This document shows, one piece after another, positions 17,838 through 25,743 of a DNA stretch of 64,000 nt. The translations under genes and the position numbers were made by a program. The stretch is taken from contig JBEKJP010000004.1 of NCBI GenBank assembly GCA_050011155.1, forward strand, positions 62,001-126,000, written 5' to 3'. Under the pieces are notes generated by a model. That model was not told the origin of the DNA and ran no database searches. It worked only from the letters and a program-made list of their open reading frames with translations. The stretch is from Palsa-504 sp050011155. GTDB lineage: Bacteria > Actinomycetota > Actinomycetes > Streptosporangiales > Streptosporangiaceae. The number at the start of each line of letters is the position of its first letter. Position 1 is the stretch's first letter.

Positions 17838-17855
17838 AACCGGCGACCGCCGGTT
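17838..17855. promoter_or_regulatory. 18-nt palindrome AACCGGCG-AC-CGCCGGTT
   Basis: Perfect 8-bp arms around 2 nt lie 11 bp upstream of the small gene at 17867. The position suits an operator or a structure that limits translation initiation. No regulator is identified. Confidence 0.45.
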
Positions 17856-17866
17856 ATGTTCGAGGC

Positions 17867-18082
17867 ATGTGCGATCTGAGCCGGGCCGAACAGGGCTCGC
17901 TGACCACCTTGCTCGGGGACCTGCAGGCGGCCCAGGCCCGCCTGTCGGCCACCTACCCCGACATCTTCAGCCGGGCCTGGGCCGACCACGAGGCCATGCT
18001 GGCCGCCCTGGATGACCTCACCACCGCGGCCGACCGGGTACGCGCCTGGGTCGCCGCCAAGCACCACACCGCCATGGCCTGA
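17867..18082 (+). CDS. Small helical protein of unknown function (71 aa)
   Basis: The frame runs from ATG at 17867, after GAGG at 17862-17865, to TGA. The sequence (SRAEQGSLTTLLGDLQAAQARLSATYPD and similar) is amphipathic and should be mostly alpha-helical. There is no signal peptide or membrane segment. Its stop codon lies in the first copy of an 18-nt triple repeat. I recognise no family. It is preceded by an 18-nt palindrome. The composition is protein-like, but the gene is not proven. Confidence 0.5.
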   Translation: MCDLSRAEQGSLTTLLGDLQAAQARLSATYPDIFSRAWADHEAMLAALDDLTTAADRVRAWVAAKHHTAMA

Positions 18083-18121
18083 ACCACCGCCATGGCCTGA
18101 ACCACCGCCATGGCCTGAACC
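18068..18121. repeat. 18-nt tandem repeat, three perfect copies
   Basis: Unit ACCGCCATGGCCTGAACC at 18068-18085, 18086-18103 and 18104-18121. The first copy holds the stop of the small gene at 17867-18082. The array ends 9 bp before the VKOR stop, between convergent genes. Confidence 0.9.
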
Positions 18122-18130
18122 GCGCCGGGC

Positions 18131-18805
18131 TCAGGCCTCGGGGGAAACCACCAGGACGCGACGGGTGAAGGGCCGCCAGTACTCGCCGGGCCGCACACCC
18201 CAGGCCGCGGCCGCGAACGCCGTCAGCACGAACAGCACGAACGTGATGATGTGCACGCTGGTGCAGTAGAGGCAGATGCTGCCGATGATGATCAGCTCGG
18301 CGTAGACCAGGTAGAGCACCATGCCGATGCCGACCGCCATGGCCGCGATCCGGACCAGGTGGACCTCGCGCCGGCGGGCCTGCCAGGCCCACGGGCTCAT
18401 GATCGCCACCAGGAACACGAAGAAGGCCAGGCCCAGCACCGCCACCGGGATCCCGAACACGTAGGACTGCGCGCTGGTGGTGACCTTGATGCAGTTCACC
18501 AGGCCCGACTCCGAGCACCCGGCCAGCGCCGACTCGGTGAAGTGCGCGATCGTCAGGTAGGTCGAGACGCCCAGGCCGGCCAGGGCCAGTACGAAGGTCG
18601 TGAGCTGCAGCCAGGGCGCCGGCCCGCGCTGGCCGGGATCGTCCTCCATGACCGGGATCCGGGGCCCGCGCCCGGCCGCCGCCCGCGCCTGGTTACGGTC
18701 GCGGTCCTTGACGGCGGTACCGCCGCCCTTGGCCGCCTCCCTGGCCGCGCTGGCCCGGGCCGCGGCGCGCGCGTTGCGGGCCCGGGTTGTCTTCGAAGCT
18801 GTCAT
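18131..18805 (-). CDS. Vitamin K epoxide reductase (VKOR) family protein
   Basis: The product is 224 aa from ATG at 18803-18805, with GGAGGG about 10 nt upstream. After a 60-residue basic, Ala/Arg-rich N-terminus come four to five membrane helices. The loop cysteines Cys97 and Cys105 (GCSESGLVNC) and the active-site pair ICLYC (Cys178/Cys181) match bacterial VKORs, which re-oxidise DsbA-like proteins and pass electrons to quinone. The DUF929 thioredoxin-like gene lies immediately upstream in the same direction and is the likely partner. Confidence 0.9.
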   Translation of the reverse strand: MTASKTTRARNARAAARASAAREAAKGGGTAVKDRDRNQARAAAGRGPRIPVMEDDPGQRGPAPWLQLTTFVLALAGLGVSTYLTIAHFTESALAGCSESGLVNCIKVTTSAQSYVFGIPVAVLGLAFFVFLVAIMSPWAWQARRREVHLVRIAAMAVGIGMVLYLVYAELIIIGSICLYCTSVHIITFVLFVLTAFAAAAWGVRPGEYWRPFTRRVLVVSPEA

Positions 18806-18882
18806 CGGGGCTTTGCCCTCCGGTGATGTCACGGATCCTACTCCGCGAGTATGCACTCTCAGCCTGAGAGTCAGCTCAGGAT

Positions 18883-19824
18883 TTACAGACTGCTTTCCAA
18901 GGACTGGACGGTAGAGGTGCAGGCGCTGGCCGGCTGGTTGCCGGTCAGCTTGCAGATCGCGGCCGTCATGTAGTTGGCCGTGCCGCCGATGGACTTGGCC
19001 ACCTGGCTGTCGGGGTTCTTCAGGTCGGACGCGATCGTCGCCCAGGAGAGCCCGGAGAGCACCTGCGGGTTGTAGCTCGCCCCGGCGATCAGGTACTTGT
19101 TGCCGAAGTCGACGAACGGGATCGCCCCCTGGCTGCCCGAGGGGACGTACGGCGGGACGTCGTACTTGTTCAGCAGGGCCTGCTGGGCCTTGGTCGGCGT
19201 CTCCAGGTTGGTGTAGGTGCCGGTCGACTTGTCCGGGATGTTGGTCTGCATCTCGACCGGGGTGAACGTCAGGTACTGGCTGGTGAACGAGGCGTTGTGG
19301 AACGTCCAGGTCGGCGTGTTCGGGTAAGGCTCGGACTCGCCGGCCCCGTTCACCGACGCGGAGTGCGTGGTGGCCAGCCCGGAGAACGTGCCGAACCGGC
19401 TCAGGGCCACGATCATCGCCCACCGCTCGGCCGCGCAGTACGGGCAGTACACGGCGCCCATGTAGAGCATCTCGGGCTTGCCGTTGGCGGTCAGCGCGGT
19501 GCCGCCGCTGATGGTCGCGGGCTTGCTGGTGACCTGGCCGCTGCCTGACCCGATCTTGTCCAGCGTGCTGGCCGGCACGCTGGTCACGTTGGACACCACG
19601 CTGGCCAGGGAGGAGCCGGTCGGGCCGTTCGAGGAGGTGCTCGCGGCGGGCTTGTTGTTCGCCTTGATCACGATGAAGGCCACCACGATCGCCACCACGG
19701 CGACGATGCTGCCCGAGGCGATGAGGATTCGCCGCCGCCGCTCGGTGCGGCGCTCCGCCGCGCGCTGGGCGGCGATTTTCTCTCTGCGGCCGGCGTCGAC
19801 CTTGGTCCTGCTTGCCTTGCCCAT
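18883..19824 (-). CDS. DUF929-family membrane-anchored thioredoxin-like protein
   Basis: The product is 313 aa from ATG at 19822-19824. A basic N-terminus (RREKIAAQRAAERR) precedes one membrane helix (about 33-53), a Ser/Thr/Gly linker and an extracytoplasmic domain with the redox motif YCPYCAAERW (Cys127/Cys130). DUF929 proteins are thioredoxin-fold, and the CPYC motif suggests disulfide oxidase or isomerase activity. The VKOR homologue is downstream on the same strand, 77 bp away, forming an oxidative-folding pair. Two further cysteines occur near the C-terminus (ICKLTGNQPASAC). Confidence 0.87.
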   Translation of the reverse strand: MGKASRTKVDAGRREKIAAQRAAERRTERRRRILIASGSIVAVVAIVVAFIVIKANNKPAASTSSNGPTGSSLASVVSNVTSVPASTLDKIGSGSGQVTSKPATISGGTALTANGKPEMLYMGAVYCPYCAAERWAMIVALSRFGTFSGLATTHSASVNGAGESEPYPNTPTWTFHNASFTSQYLTFTPVEMQTNIPDKSTGTYTNLETPTKAQQALLNKYDVPPYVPSGSQGAIPFVDFGNKYLIAGASYNPQVLSGLSWATIASDLKNPDSQVAKSIGGTANYMTAAICKLTGNQPASACTSTVQSLESSL

Positions 19825-20540
19825 GCTCGCTCGTCCAACCCTTACGTCAGCCAGCCGGCGGTCAGCCCGCACCTGCGCTGGTTTCCCTATACCTGCGCCA
19901 GCCGCGCAGGAGCAGTCCGTCGTCCCGTGGACCGGGCTCTATGTTAGGCGCTCAACCTTACCCGCGCGCCCGTGCTCGGCGACTCGCCATCCCGGCTCGA
20001 CCGCCTCGTACGCTGTCCTGTTCGCCCGAGCTGTGAAGCTTGTGGGTATTAGTGAAGTATCGGCCAAGATTATCTGACAATTCAATAAAGGGCCCGACGT
20101 CGAGCGTGGCGGCCGGGTACGGCTAGACCGGGGCCGTTAGACCGGGGCCGCCCGCTGGGCGGCGCCGAGGGGGCCGGCCCTCACGGCCGGTGTGAGGGGG
20201 GTGCCGTGAGGGCCGGCTGCTCCGGGTCACTGGGGTGCCCGGAAGTGATTGAGTTGGCGTCCAGCGGGCTCCAGAAGTCCCGGTGAGCAGGGGAGTAACA
20301 CCAGGACCGGCAACTCGCCGCCATTCCCCCGCCTCCCCGCATAGTTCCGCCGTCGGCTCGCCGACCTGCGGCGGCAACACGCCGGAGCCGGGCCGCGGAC
20401 ATCCTCGAGCCATCCTCGGGCGCGCGACCCACTATGAAAGGACAGTCTCTATACGATCTAGATTTTTTCTGGATGACTAGAACAAATCACTGTAACCTTG
20501 ATAAGAAGCTCCGGCCCATGGGGGGCGGGCCTTCGGGTCT
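19825..20540. other. 716-bp divergent gap with a hairpin and an AT-rich promoter zone
   Basis: No gene is supported. It contains an AT-rich patch at about 20040-20092, a 15-bp perfect inverted repeat at 20173-20217, and a second AT-rich patch at 20435-20510 (TATACGATCTAGATTTTTT) that is the likely promoter zone for the regulator. Short frames here are not convincing. Confidence 0.5.
20173..20217. repeat. 15-bp perfect inverted repeat
   Basis: GCCGGCCCTCACGGC at 20173-20187 is exactly complementary to 20203-20217, with a 15-nt loop. No T tract follows. It could be an operator or a dispersed palindrome. Confidence 0.65.
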
Positions 20541-23513
20541 ATGGGGTTTTCTGGCGAGCGGAAGGTCGGCGAAGCCGTGGTGTTGCGCGTCGGCGTGCTT
20601 GGTCCTGTCGCGGCCTGGTATGGCGACCGGGAACTACCGGTGGGGCAGCCCAGGCAGCAGGCCGTACTCGGAATCCTGGCGATGCGGGCGAACCGGGTGA
20701 TTTCCCGGGGCGAGCTCGTCGACGCCGTCTGGGGGCAGGATCCCCCGGTCAGCGCCGAGGGCGGCATCTATACCTATGTGGCCGGGCTGCGCCGGGTCAT
20801 CGAGCCCAACCGGTCGCTGCGCGGCCCGGGCCGCGTCCTGGTCTCGTCCGGGGCCGGCTACGTGCTGCACCTGGTGCCGGGCCAGCCCGACGCGATCGCG
20901 TTCGAGCAGGACCTGGGCCGGTCCCGCCAGCTGCGCAAGGCCGGCGACCAGGGCGGCGCGGTGAACGCGCTCAACTCGGCGCTCTCGCTCTGGCGCGGCA
21001 TCGCGTTCGCCGGGGTGCCGGGGCCGTTCGCGGAGACCGAGCGGGTGCGGCTCGGCGAGCTGCGCTCCGCGGCCACCGAGGAGCGGGCCGACGTGCTGCT
21101 GGCGCTAGGCCGGCACGAGGACGTCGTGCCCGACCTCACCGCCATGGTGGCGGACCATCCGCTGCGGGAGCGCATGCGCGGGCTGCTGATGATCGCGCTG
21201 TACCGCTGCGGCCGGCCCGCCGAAGCGCTGCGGGTGTTCCAGGACGGCCGCCGGGTGCTGGCCGAGGAACTCGGCATCGACCCGGGTGGCGACCTGTCCC
21301 GGATCCACCAGCAGGTGCTGACCTCCGATCCCGCGCTGGCCGCCCCCGACGGCCAGGCGGTGGTGACGCTGCGCGGCGACGCGGGGTCCGTGCCCGACGA
21401 CGGCCAGCGCAGGCCGCGGCCCGAGCGCAGCAACACCCCGGTACCAGCCCAGCTGCCGCTCGACGTGCCGGGCTTCTCCGGCCGCCACGAAGAGCTCAGC
21501 CTGCTGCAGGCGATGCTGCCGGATGGATCCGGCCAGACCGTGCCGATCGTGGCCATCTCGGGCGCGGCGGGAACCGGCAAGACCGCGCTCGCCGTCCGGT
21601 TCGGCCGTCAGGTCGCCCGGCGGTTCCCCGACGGCCAGCTGTACGTCAACCTGCGTGGCCTGGGCCCGGCCACGACTCCGGCCGACCCGGCCACGGCGCT
21701 GCGCTTCTTCCTCGACGCGCTGGGCGTGGCGCCGCACCGGATCCCGTCCGACACCGACTGCCGGTCCGCGCTGTTCCGCAGCCTGCTGGACGGCAAGCGG
21801 GTGCTCATCGTCCTGGACAACGCGCGCGACGTGGCCCAGGTGCGGCCGCTGCTGCCCGGCTCGCCCGGCTCCCTGGTCCTGGTGACCAGCCGCAACGAGC
21901 TGACCGGGCTGGTCGCCGCGGAAGGCGCGGTGCCGCTCACCTTGGACGTGCTCAGCGACGCCGAAGCCCGGGAGATGCTCGCCCGCAGGCTCGGCCACGA
22001 ACGGGTGGCGGCCGAGCCCGAGGCCGCGGCCGAGATCACCCAGTCGTGCGCCTGCCTCCCGCTGGCCCTCAGCATCGCGGTCGGCCGCGCCGCCGCCCGG
22101 CCCAAGCGCCCGCTGGCCGAGCTCGCCGCCGAGCTGCGGGACGCCCGCGGCCGGCTGGACGCGCTCGAGGCCGGGGACGTGATGACCAGCGTGCGGGCCG
22201 TGTTCTCCTGGTCCTACGATCAGCTCTCCGAGAACGCGGCGCGGATGTTCCGCCTGCTCGGCCTGCATCCGGGGCCGGACATCTCGCTGTCCGCGGCGGC
22301 CAGCCTGACCGCGATGCCCCGGTCCGAGGCCGGCACCGCGCTGCGTGAACTGGCCCGGGCCCACATGGTCGCCGAGTACCTGCCGGCCAGGTTCACGTTC
22401 CACGACCTGCTCCGCGCCTACGCGGCCGAGGCGGCCGAGCGGTTCGACCCGGAGCCCGAGCGGCGAGCCGCGGCCGAGCGGGTCCTCGACCACTACCTGC
22501 ACACCGCGATGACGGCCTCCAGCCGGTTCAGCCCGGGCCGTTCCCCGCTGTCGCTCACCGGTCCGCAGCCGGGCGTGCTGCCCGCCGAGATGGCGGACAA
22601 GGACCAGGCCATGGCCTGGTTCGAGGCCGAGGTCCCGGTCCTGCTCGCCCTGACCAGCTACGCCGACGCTAGCGGCTTCGCCACGCACGCCTGGCAGATC
22701 CCGTGGACGCTCGCCCCGTTCTTCTCCCGCCGCGGCCGGTGGCGGGACTACGCGGCCACCCAGCAGATCGCGCTGGCCACGGCGACCAGGCTCGGCGACC
22801 CGCTGGCCCTGGCCCACGCCCACTACCTGCTCGGCCACGCGCTCGCCGAGATGGACGACTACGAGGCGGCCGACCCGCACGTCCGGCAGGCCCTGGACCT
22901 GTTCCGCGGGCTCGGCGACCGGGCCAACGAGGCCTACGTGCTCAACGGCCTGGCCGGCATGCTGGAGAAGCAGCAGCGCTTCACCGAGGCGCTGGCCGTC
23001 GCGCTGGACGCGCTGCGGATGCTCAAGGCGGTGGGGCACTGGTGGACCCAGGCCACCCTGGAGAACGGGGTCGGCTGGCTGTACGCCCACTTGGGCCAGT
23101 ACGACCAGGCGCTCGTCCACTGCCAGCGGGCACTGGGCCTGCACCGTGAGTCGGGTCACCGCGGCGGCGCCGCCGACACCCTGGACAGCATCGGCTTCGT
23201 CTACCTGAAGCTGGGGGACTTCACCCAGGCCAAGACCCACTACACCCGGGCCGTCGAGGCCTACCGCGAAATCACCGCCCCGTTCGGTGAGGGTAACTCG
23301 CTCACCGGGCTCGGTGACGCGCTGTTGGCCGAGGGTGACCGCGAGGGTGCCGCCGCCGCCTGGCGCGAGGCCGTCACGGTTCTTGACCGGCTCCCGCATG
23401 CGCTCGCCGACGAGGTCCGGGCCAGGCTCCGCGACCTGAGCGAAAGCGACCCCGCTGCTGAGGACTCCGCGGCCCCGGACGAGCTGACCGGGGCGGTCAC
23501 GGCATCCCGTTAG
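20541..23513 (+). CDS. AfsR/SARP-type regulator: wHTH-BTAD-NB-ARC-TPR
   Basis: The product is 990 aa. In order: an OmpR-like winged helix (about 15-110, LRVGVLGPVAAW ... VSSGAGYVLHL), a bacterial transcriptional activation domain (about 115-265), an NB-ARC/STAND ATPase (P-loop AISGAAGTGKTALA near residue 340, LIVLDNARD Walker B, LVTSRNELTGL), and TPR repeats from about 745 to 960. STAND regulators of this kind sense an input through the TPRs and activate secondary metabolism or development. GTG codons at 20577 and 20580, just before LRVGVLG, are alternative starts. No obvious biosynthetic cluster adjoins it, and serA follows 57 bp later. Confidence 0.9.
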   Translation: MGFSGERKVGEAVVLRVGVLGPVAAWYGDRELPVGQPRQQAVLGILAMRANRVISRGELVDAVWGQDPPVSAEGGIYTYVAGLRRVIEPNRSLRGPGRVLVSSGAGYVLHLVPGQPDAIAFEQDLGRSRQLRKAGDQGGAVNALNSALSLWRGIAFAGVPGPFAETERVRLGELRSAATEERADVLLALGRHEDVVPDLTAMVADHPLRERMRGLLMIALYRCGRPAEALRVFQDGRRVLAEELGIDPGGDLSRIHQQVLTSDPALAAPDGQAVVTLRGDAGSVPDDGQRRPRPERSNTPVPAQLPLDVPGFSGRHEELSLLQAMLPDGSGQTVPIVAISGAAGTGKTALAVRFGRQVARRFPDGQLYVNLRGLGPATTPADPATALRFFLDALGVAPHRIPSDTDCRSALFRSLLDGKRVLIVLDNARDVAQVRPLLPGSPGSLVLVTSRNELTGLVAAEGAVPLTLDVLSDAEAREMLARRLGHERVAAEPEAAAEITQSCACLPLALSIAVGRAAARPKRPLAELAAELRDARGRLDALEAGDVMTSVRAVFSWSYDQLSENAARMFRLLGLHPGPDISLSAAASLTAMPRSEAGTALRELARAHMVAEYLPARFTFHDLLRAYAAEAAERFDPEPERRAAAERVLDHYLHTAMTASSRFSPGRSPLSLTGPQPGVLPAEMADKDQAMAWFEAEVPVLLALTSYADASGFATHAWQIPWTLAPFFSRRGRWRDYAATQQIALATATRLGDPLALAHAHYLLGHALAEMDDYEAADPHVRQALDLFRGLGDRANEAYVLNGLAGMLEKQQRFTEALAVALDALRMLKAVGHWWTQATLENGVGWLYAHLGQYDQALVHCQRALGLHRESGHRGGAADTLDSIGFVYLKLGDFTQAKTHYTRAVEAYREITAPFGEGNSLTGLGDALLAEGDREGAAAAWREAVTVLDRLPHALADEVRARLRDLSESDPAAEDSAAPDELTGAVTASR

Positions 23514-23570
23514 GTATAAAGGAAACCGGCCTACGGGGATGTACCTGGTCCGCTCACGGGACCCGGGTTA

Positions 23571-24827
23571 ATGATGGGAAAGGCGCATATTCTGGTGACG
23601 ACGAGGGCATTGCTGCTCGAGAACATCCACCCTGACGCGTCGACTCGGCTGGTCAAAGCGGGTTATCAGGTCGACACGCTGACGCGTGCCCTGGACGAGA
23701 ACGAGCTGATCGAGGCCGTCCGCGGCGTGAGCCTGCTCGGCATCCGATCCGGCACTCAGGTCACCGAACGTGTCCTGGCCGCCGCGCCCGGCCTCGTGGC
23801 GATCGGCGCCTTCTGCATCGGGGTCAACCAGATCGACCTGGCCGCGGCGAGCAGCCGCGGCGTGGCGGTGTTCAACGCGCCGTTCTCCAATACCCGCAGC
23901 GTGGTCGAGCTCGCGCTGGCCGAGATCATCGCGCTGGCCCGGCGGCTGCCGGAGAAGAACACCCAGATGCACGCGGGCCACTGGGACAAGTCCGCGGCCG
24001 GGAGCCACGAGGTGCGCGGCCGCAAGCTGGGCATCGTCGGCTACGGCAACATCGGCACCCAGCTATCGGTGCTGGCCGAGAACCTCGGCATGTCCGTGTA
24101 CTTCTACGACATCGCCGACAAGCTGGCACTCGGCAACGCGCGCCGCTGCTCGACCCTGGCCGAGCTGCTCGAGTCGGTGGAGACCGTCACCCTGCACGTG
24201 GACGGCCGGGACAGCAACCGCGGCTTCTTCGGCGAGGCCGAGTTCGCCCTGATGCGCCCGCGGTCGCTGTTCCTGAACCTGTGCCGCGGCTTCGTGGTGG
24301 ATCACGCCGCGCTGGGCCGCAACATCGAGTCCGGGCACATCGCCGGGGCCGCCATCGACGTCTTCCCCGAGGAGCCGAAGGGCAAGGGCGACGAGTTCGT
24401 CTCCGCGCTGCGCGGGCTGCCGAACGTCATCCTCACCCCGCACATCGGCGGCTCCACCGAGGAGGCCCAGCAGGACATCGGCGAGTTCGTCGCGGGCAAG
24501 CTGGCCGACTACATGGCCTCGGGCGCCACCTCGCTCAGCGTGAACCTGCCGGAGATCGCGCTGCCGGCCGGCAGCGGCACGCACCGCCTGGTCCACCTGC
24601 ACCGGAACGTCCCCGGCGTCCTCGCCGCGGTCAACCGGGTGCTGGCCGACCACGGTGTCAACGTGGAGGGCCAGCTGCTGCGGACCAGGGACGAGTTCGG
24701 CTACGTGCTGACCGACATCGGCTCGGAGTACAGCGAGGCCGTCCTGGCCGAGCTGCGCGCGATGCCGGTCACCATCTCGCTGCGCACGCTGAACCCGTTA
24801 CGGAAAGTACGGCGTGTGCCGCACTAG
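23571..24827 (+). CDS. serA: D-3-phosphoglycerate dehydrogenase (E. coli-type, C-terminal ACT domain)
   Basis: The product is 418 aa, close to E. coli SerA (410) and shorter than the 530-aa form common in actinobacteria. The NAD-binding motif GYGNIGTQLSVLAENLG, the catalytic Arg in LNLCRGFVVD, the Glu in DVFPEEP and the catalytic His in LTPHIGGSTEEAQ are all present. An ACT domain occupies about residues 345-410 (HRNVPGVLAAVNRVLADHGVNVEGQ), implying feedback inhibition by serine. It opens serine synthesis by oxidising 3-phosphoglycerate. The adjacent upstream regulator may share its transcript. Confidence 0.9.
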   Translation: MMGKAHILVTTRALLLENIHPDASTRLVKAGYQVDTLTRALDENELIEAVRGVSLLGIRSGTQVTERVLAAAPGLVAIGAFCIGVNQIDLAAASSRGVAVFNAPFSNTRSVVELALAEIIALARRLPEKNTQMHAGHWDKSAAGSHEVRGRKLGIVGYGNIGTQLSVLAENLGMSVYFYDIADKLALGNARRCSTLAELLESVETVTLHVDGRDSNRGFFGEAEFALMRPRSLFLNLCRGFVVDHAALGRNIESGHIAGAAIDVFPEEPKGKGDEFVSALRGLPNVILTPHIGGSTEEAQQDIGEFVAGKLADYMASGATSLSVNLPEIALPAGSGTHRLVHLHRNVPGVLAAVNRVLADHGVNVEGQLLRTRDEFGYVLTDIGSEYSEAVLAELRAMPVTISLRTLNPLRKVRRVPH

Positions 24828-25273
24828 CGCGGTCACGCCGAGCACCGCGCAAGCTCATGAAACGGCCTCCCGCGCCGCTACCGGCCAGCCCGCCCGTTGC
24901 GCGCCGCCTCCACATCCCTTTTAAACTATTAAGCCGAACGAGCGGGCGCGCCTGTCCGTAAAAATTACCCAGCCATAGCGATGCGAGCCGCCTTGATTTC
25001 AACCATTCCGTGACCGAACAGCAGAATTAGTGTCATATGCCCGACTAGGGCCTGTCCCGTAGATCATCCTCTTCGGCCCGGCTTGTCCGCAGTGGGCGCC
25101 TGAGGCGCGGTGCGGTTGGTGCGTGTGGTGCGCCTGATCGCGTTCCGGCTTCCGGGGCCGGGCTGCTGAACCACGACGATGGAGCATCGTGGTGGTCAGT
25201 GCGCGTCGAAATATAACCCGATGTCTTGGTGTGAGCTGGTTACTGGCGGCCCGGCTGCGCCTCGGGCAGCGTT

Positions 25274-25333
25274 TTTCATGATCGCGAAGGCTTTTATATC
25301 ATTTTCCGTAGTAGATCCTTCGCGATCATGAAA
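25274..25333. repeat. 17-bp perfect inverted repeat (TCATGATCGCG family)
   Basis: TTTCATGATCGCGAAGG (25274-25290) pairs exactly with 25317-25333 around a 26-nt AT-rich loop. The outer TCATGATCGCG is identical to the hairpin at 10141-10195, while stem base and loop differ. Confidence 0.8.
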
Positions 25334-25672
25334 TACCTGGCTGTGACTGGCAATCGTATTCGCCTCCGAGTCCGGCAGGAACGGTTCCGGGAGTGATCAC
25401 GCCAGCGTGGGCAGGAGCCCGGCCGCTTATACGCCAGAACTGGCCGCGATCAAGGCTCGCGAAGGAGACTCTGCGGTTTATTTCCCGACGCGTCCTCAGG
25501 ACTACGACGATGGAGCATTGCCGTGGTTGGCGGCGGGCCCGGGACCGCGCGGCGACTGGTGCCGGTGGTGCGGGAGCGGCCGCTGAGGCGCCCAGCGTGC
25601 CGGGCCCGCCTGCCAGGCCGGGGCACGAGACGGGTGAGGCCGCGAAACCGGGCGCCGTCTCCCTCGGCAGTT

Positions 25673-25704
25673 GAGATGTTGATAACCCGGGTTATCAACA
25701 TCTC
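25673..25704. promoter_or_regulatory. 32-bp perfect palindrome upstream of the TIGR04141 gene
   Basis: Half-site GAGATGTTGATAACCC (25673-25688) is followed directly by its exact complement to 25704, with no spacer. It ends 39 bp before the ATG at 25744. Length and position fit a dimeric-repressor operator overlapping the promoter. It is too symmetrical to be chance. Confidence 0.7.
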
Positions 25705-25743
25705 CAGCGCTGAACTTGGCTTCTTTCTTCTACCTTCATCGCC

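Larger units (their letters stand above)
24828..25743. other. 916-bp non-coding gap opening the accessory region
   Basis: No gene is supported. Contents: an AT-richer patch at 24900-25030, a word GGGCCTGTCCCGTAGATC near 25047 reminiscent of insertion-sequence ends, a direct repeat ACGACGATGGAGCAT at about 25173 and 25506, the TCATGATCGCG-family hairpin at 25274-25333, and the 32-bp palindrome at 25673-25704. Confidence 0.5.

Noticed and set aside
20434..20700. 88-codon frame upstream of the AfsR-type regulator
   Set aside because: It overlaps the regulator's first 50 codons in another frame and its start lies in promoter-like AT-rich DNA; a leader peptide is not supported.
21105..23399. 764-codon frame opposite the AfsR-type regulator
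   Set aside because: Antisense shadow caused by third-position GC bias; no domain seen.
25047..25200. Insertion sequence remnant
   Set aside because: A GGGCCTGTCCCGTAGATC word and short repeats resemble IS ends, but no transposase fragment or paired terminal repeat is visible.
25393..25674. 93-codon frame before the 32-bp palindrome
   Set aside because: No Shine-Dalgarno and Ala/Gly/Pro/Arg-rich; likely part of an IS-like remnant or spurious.
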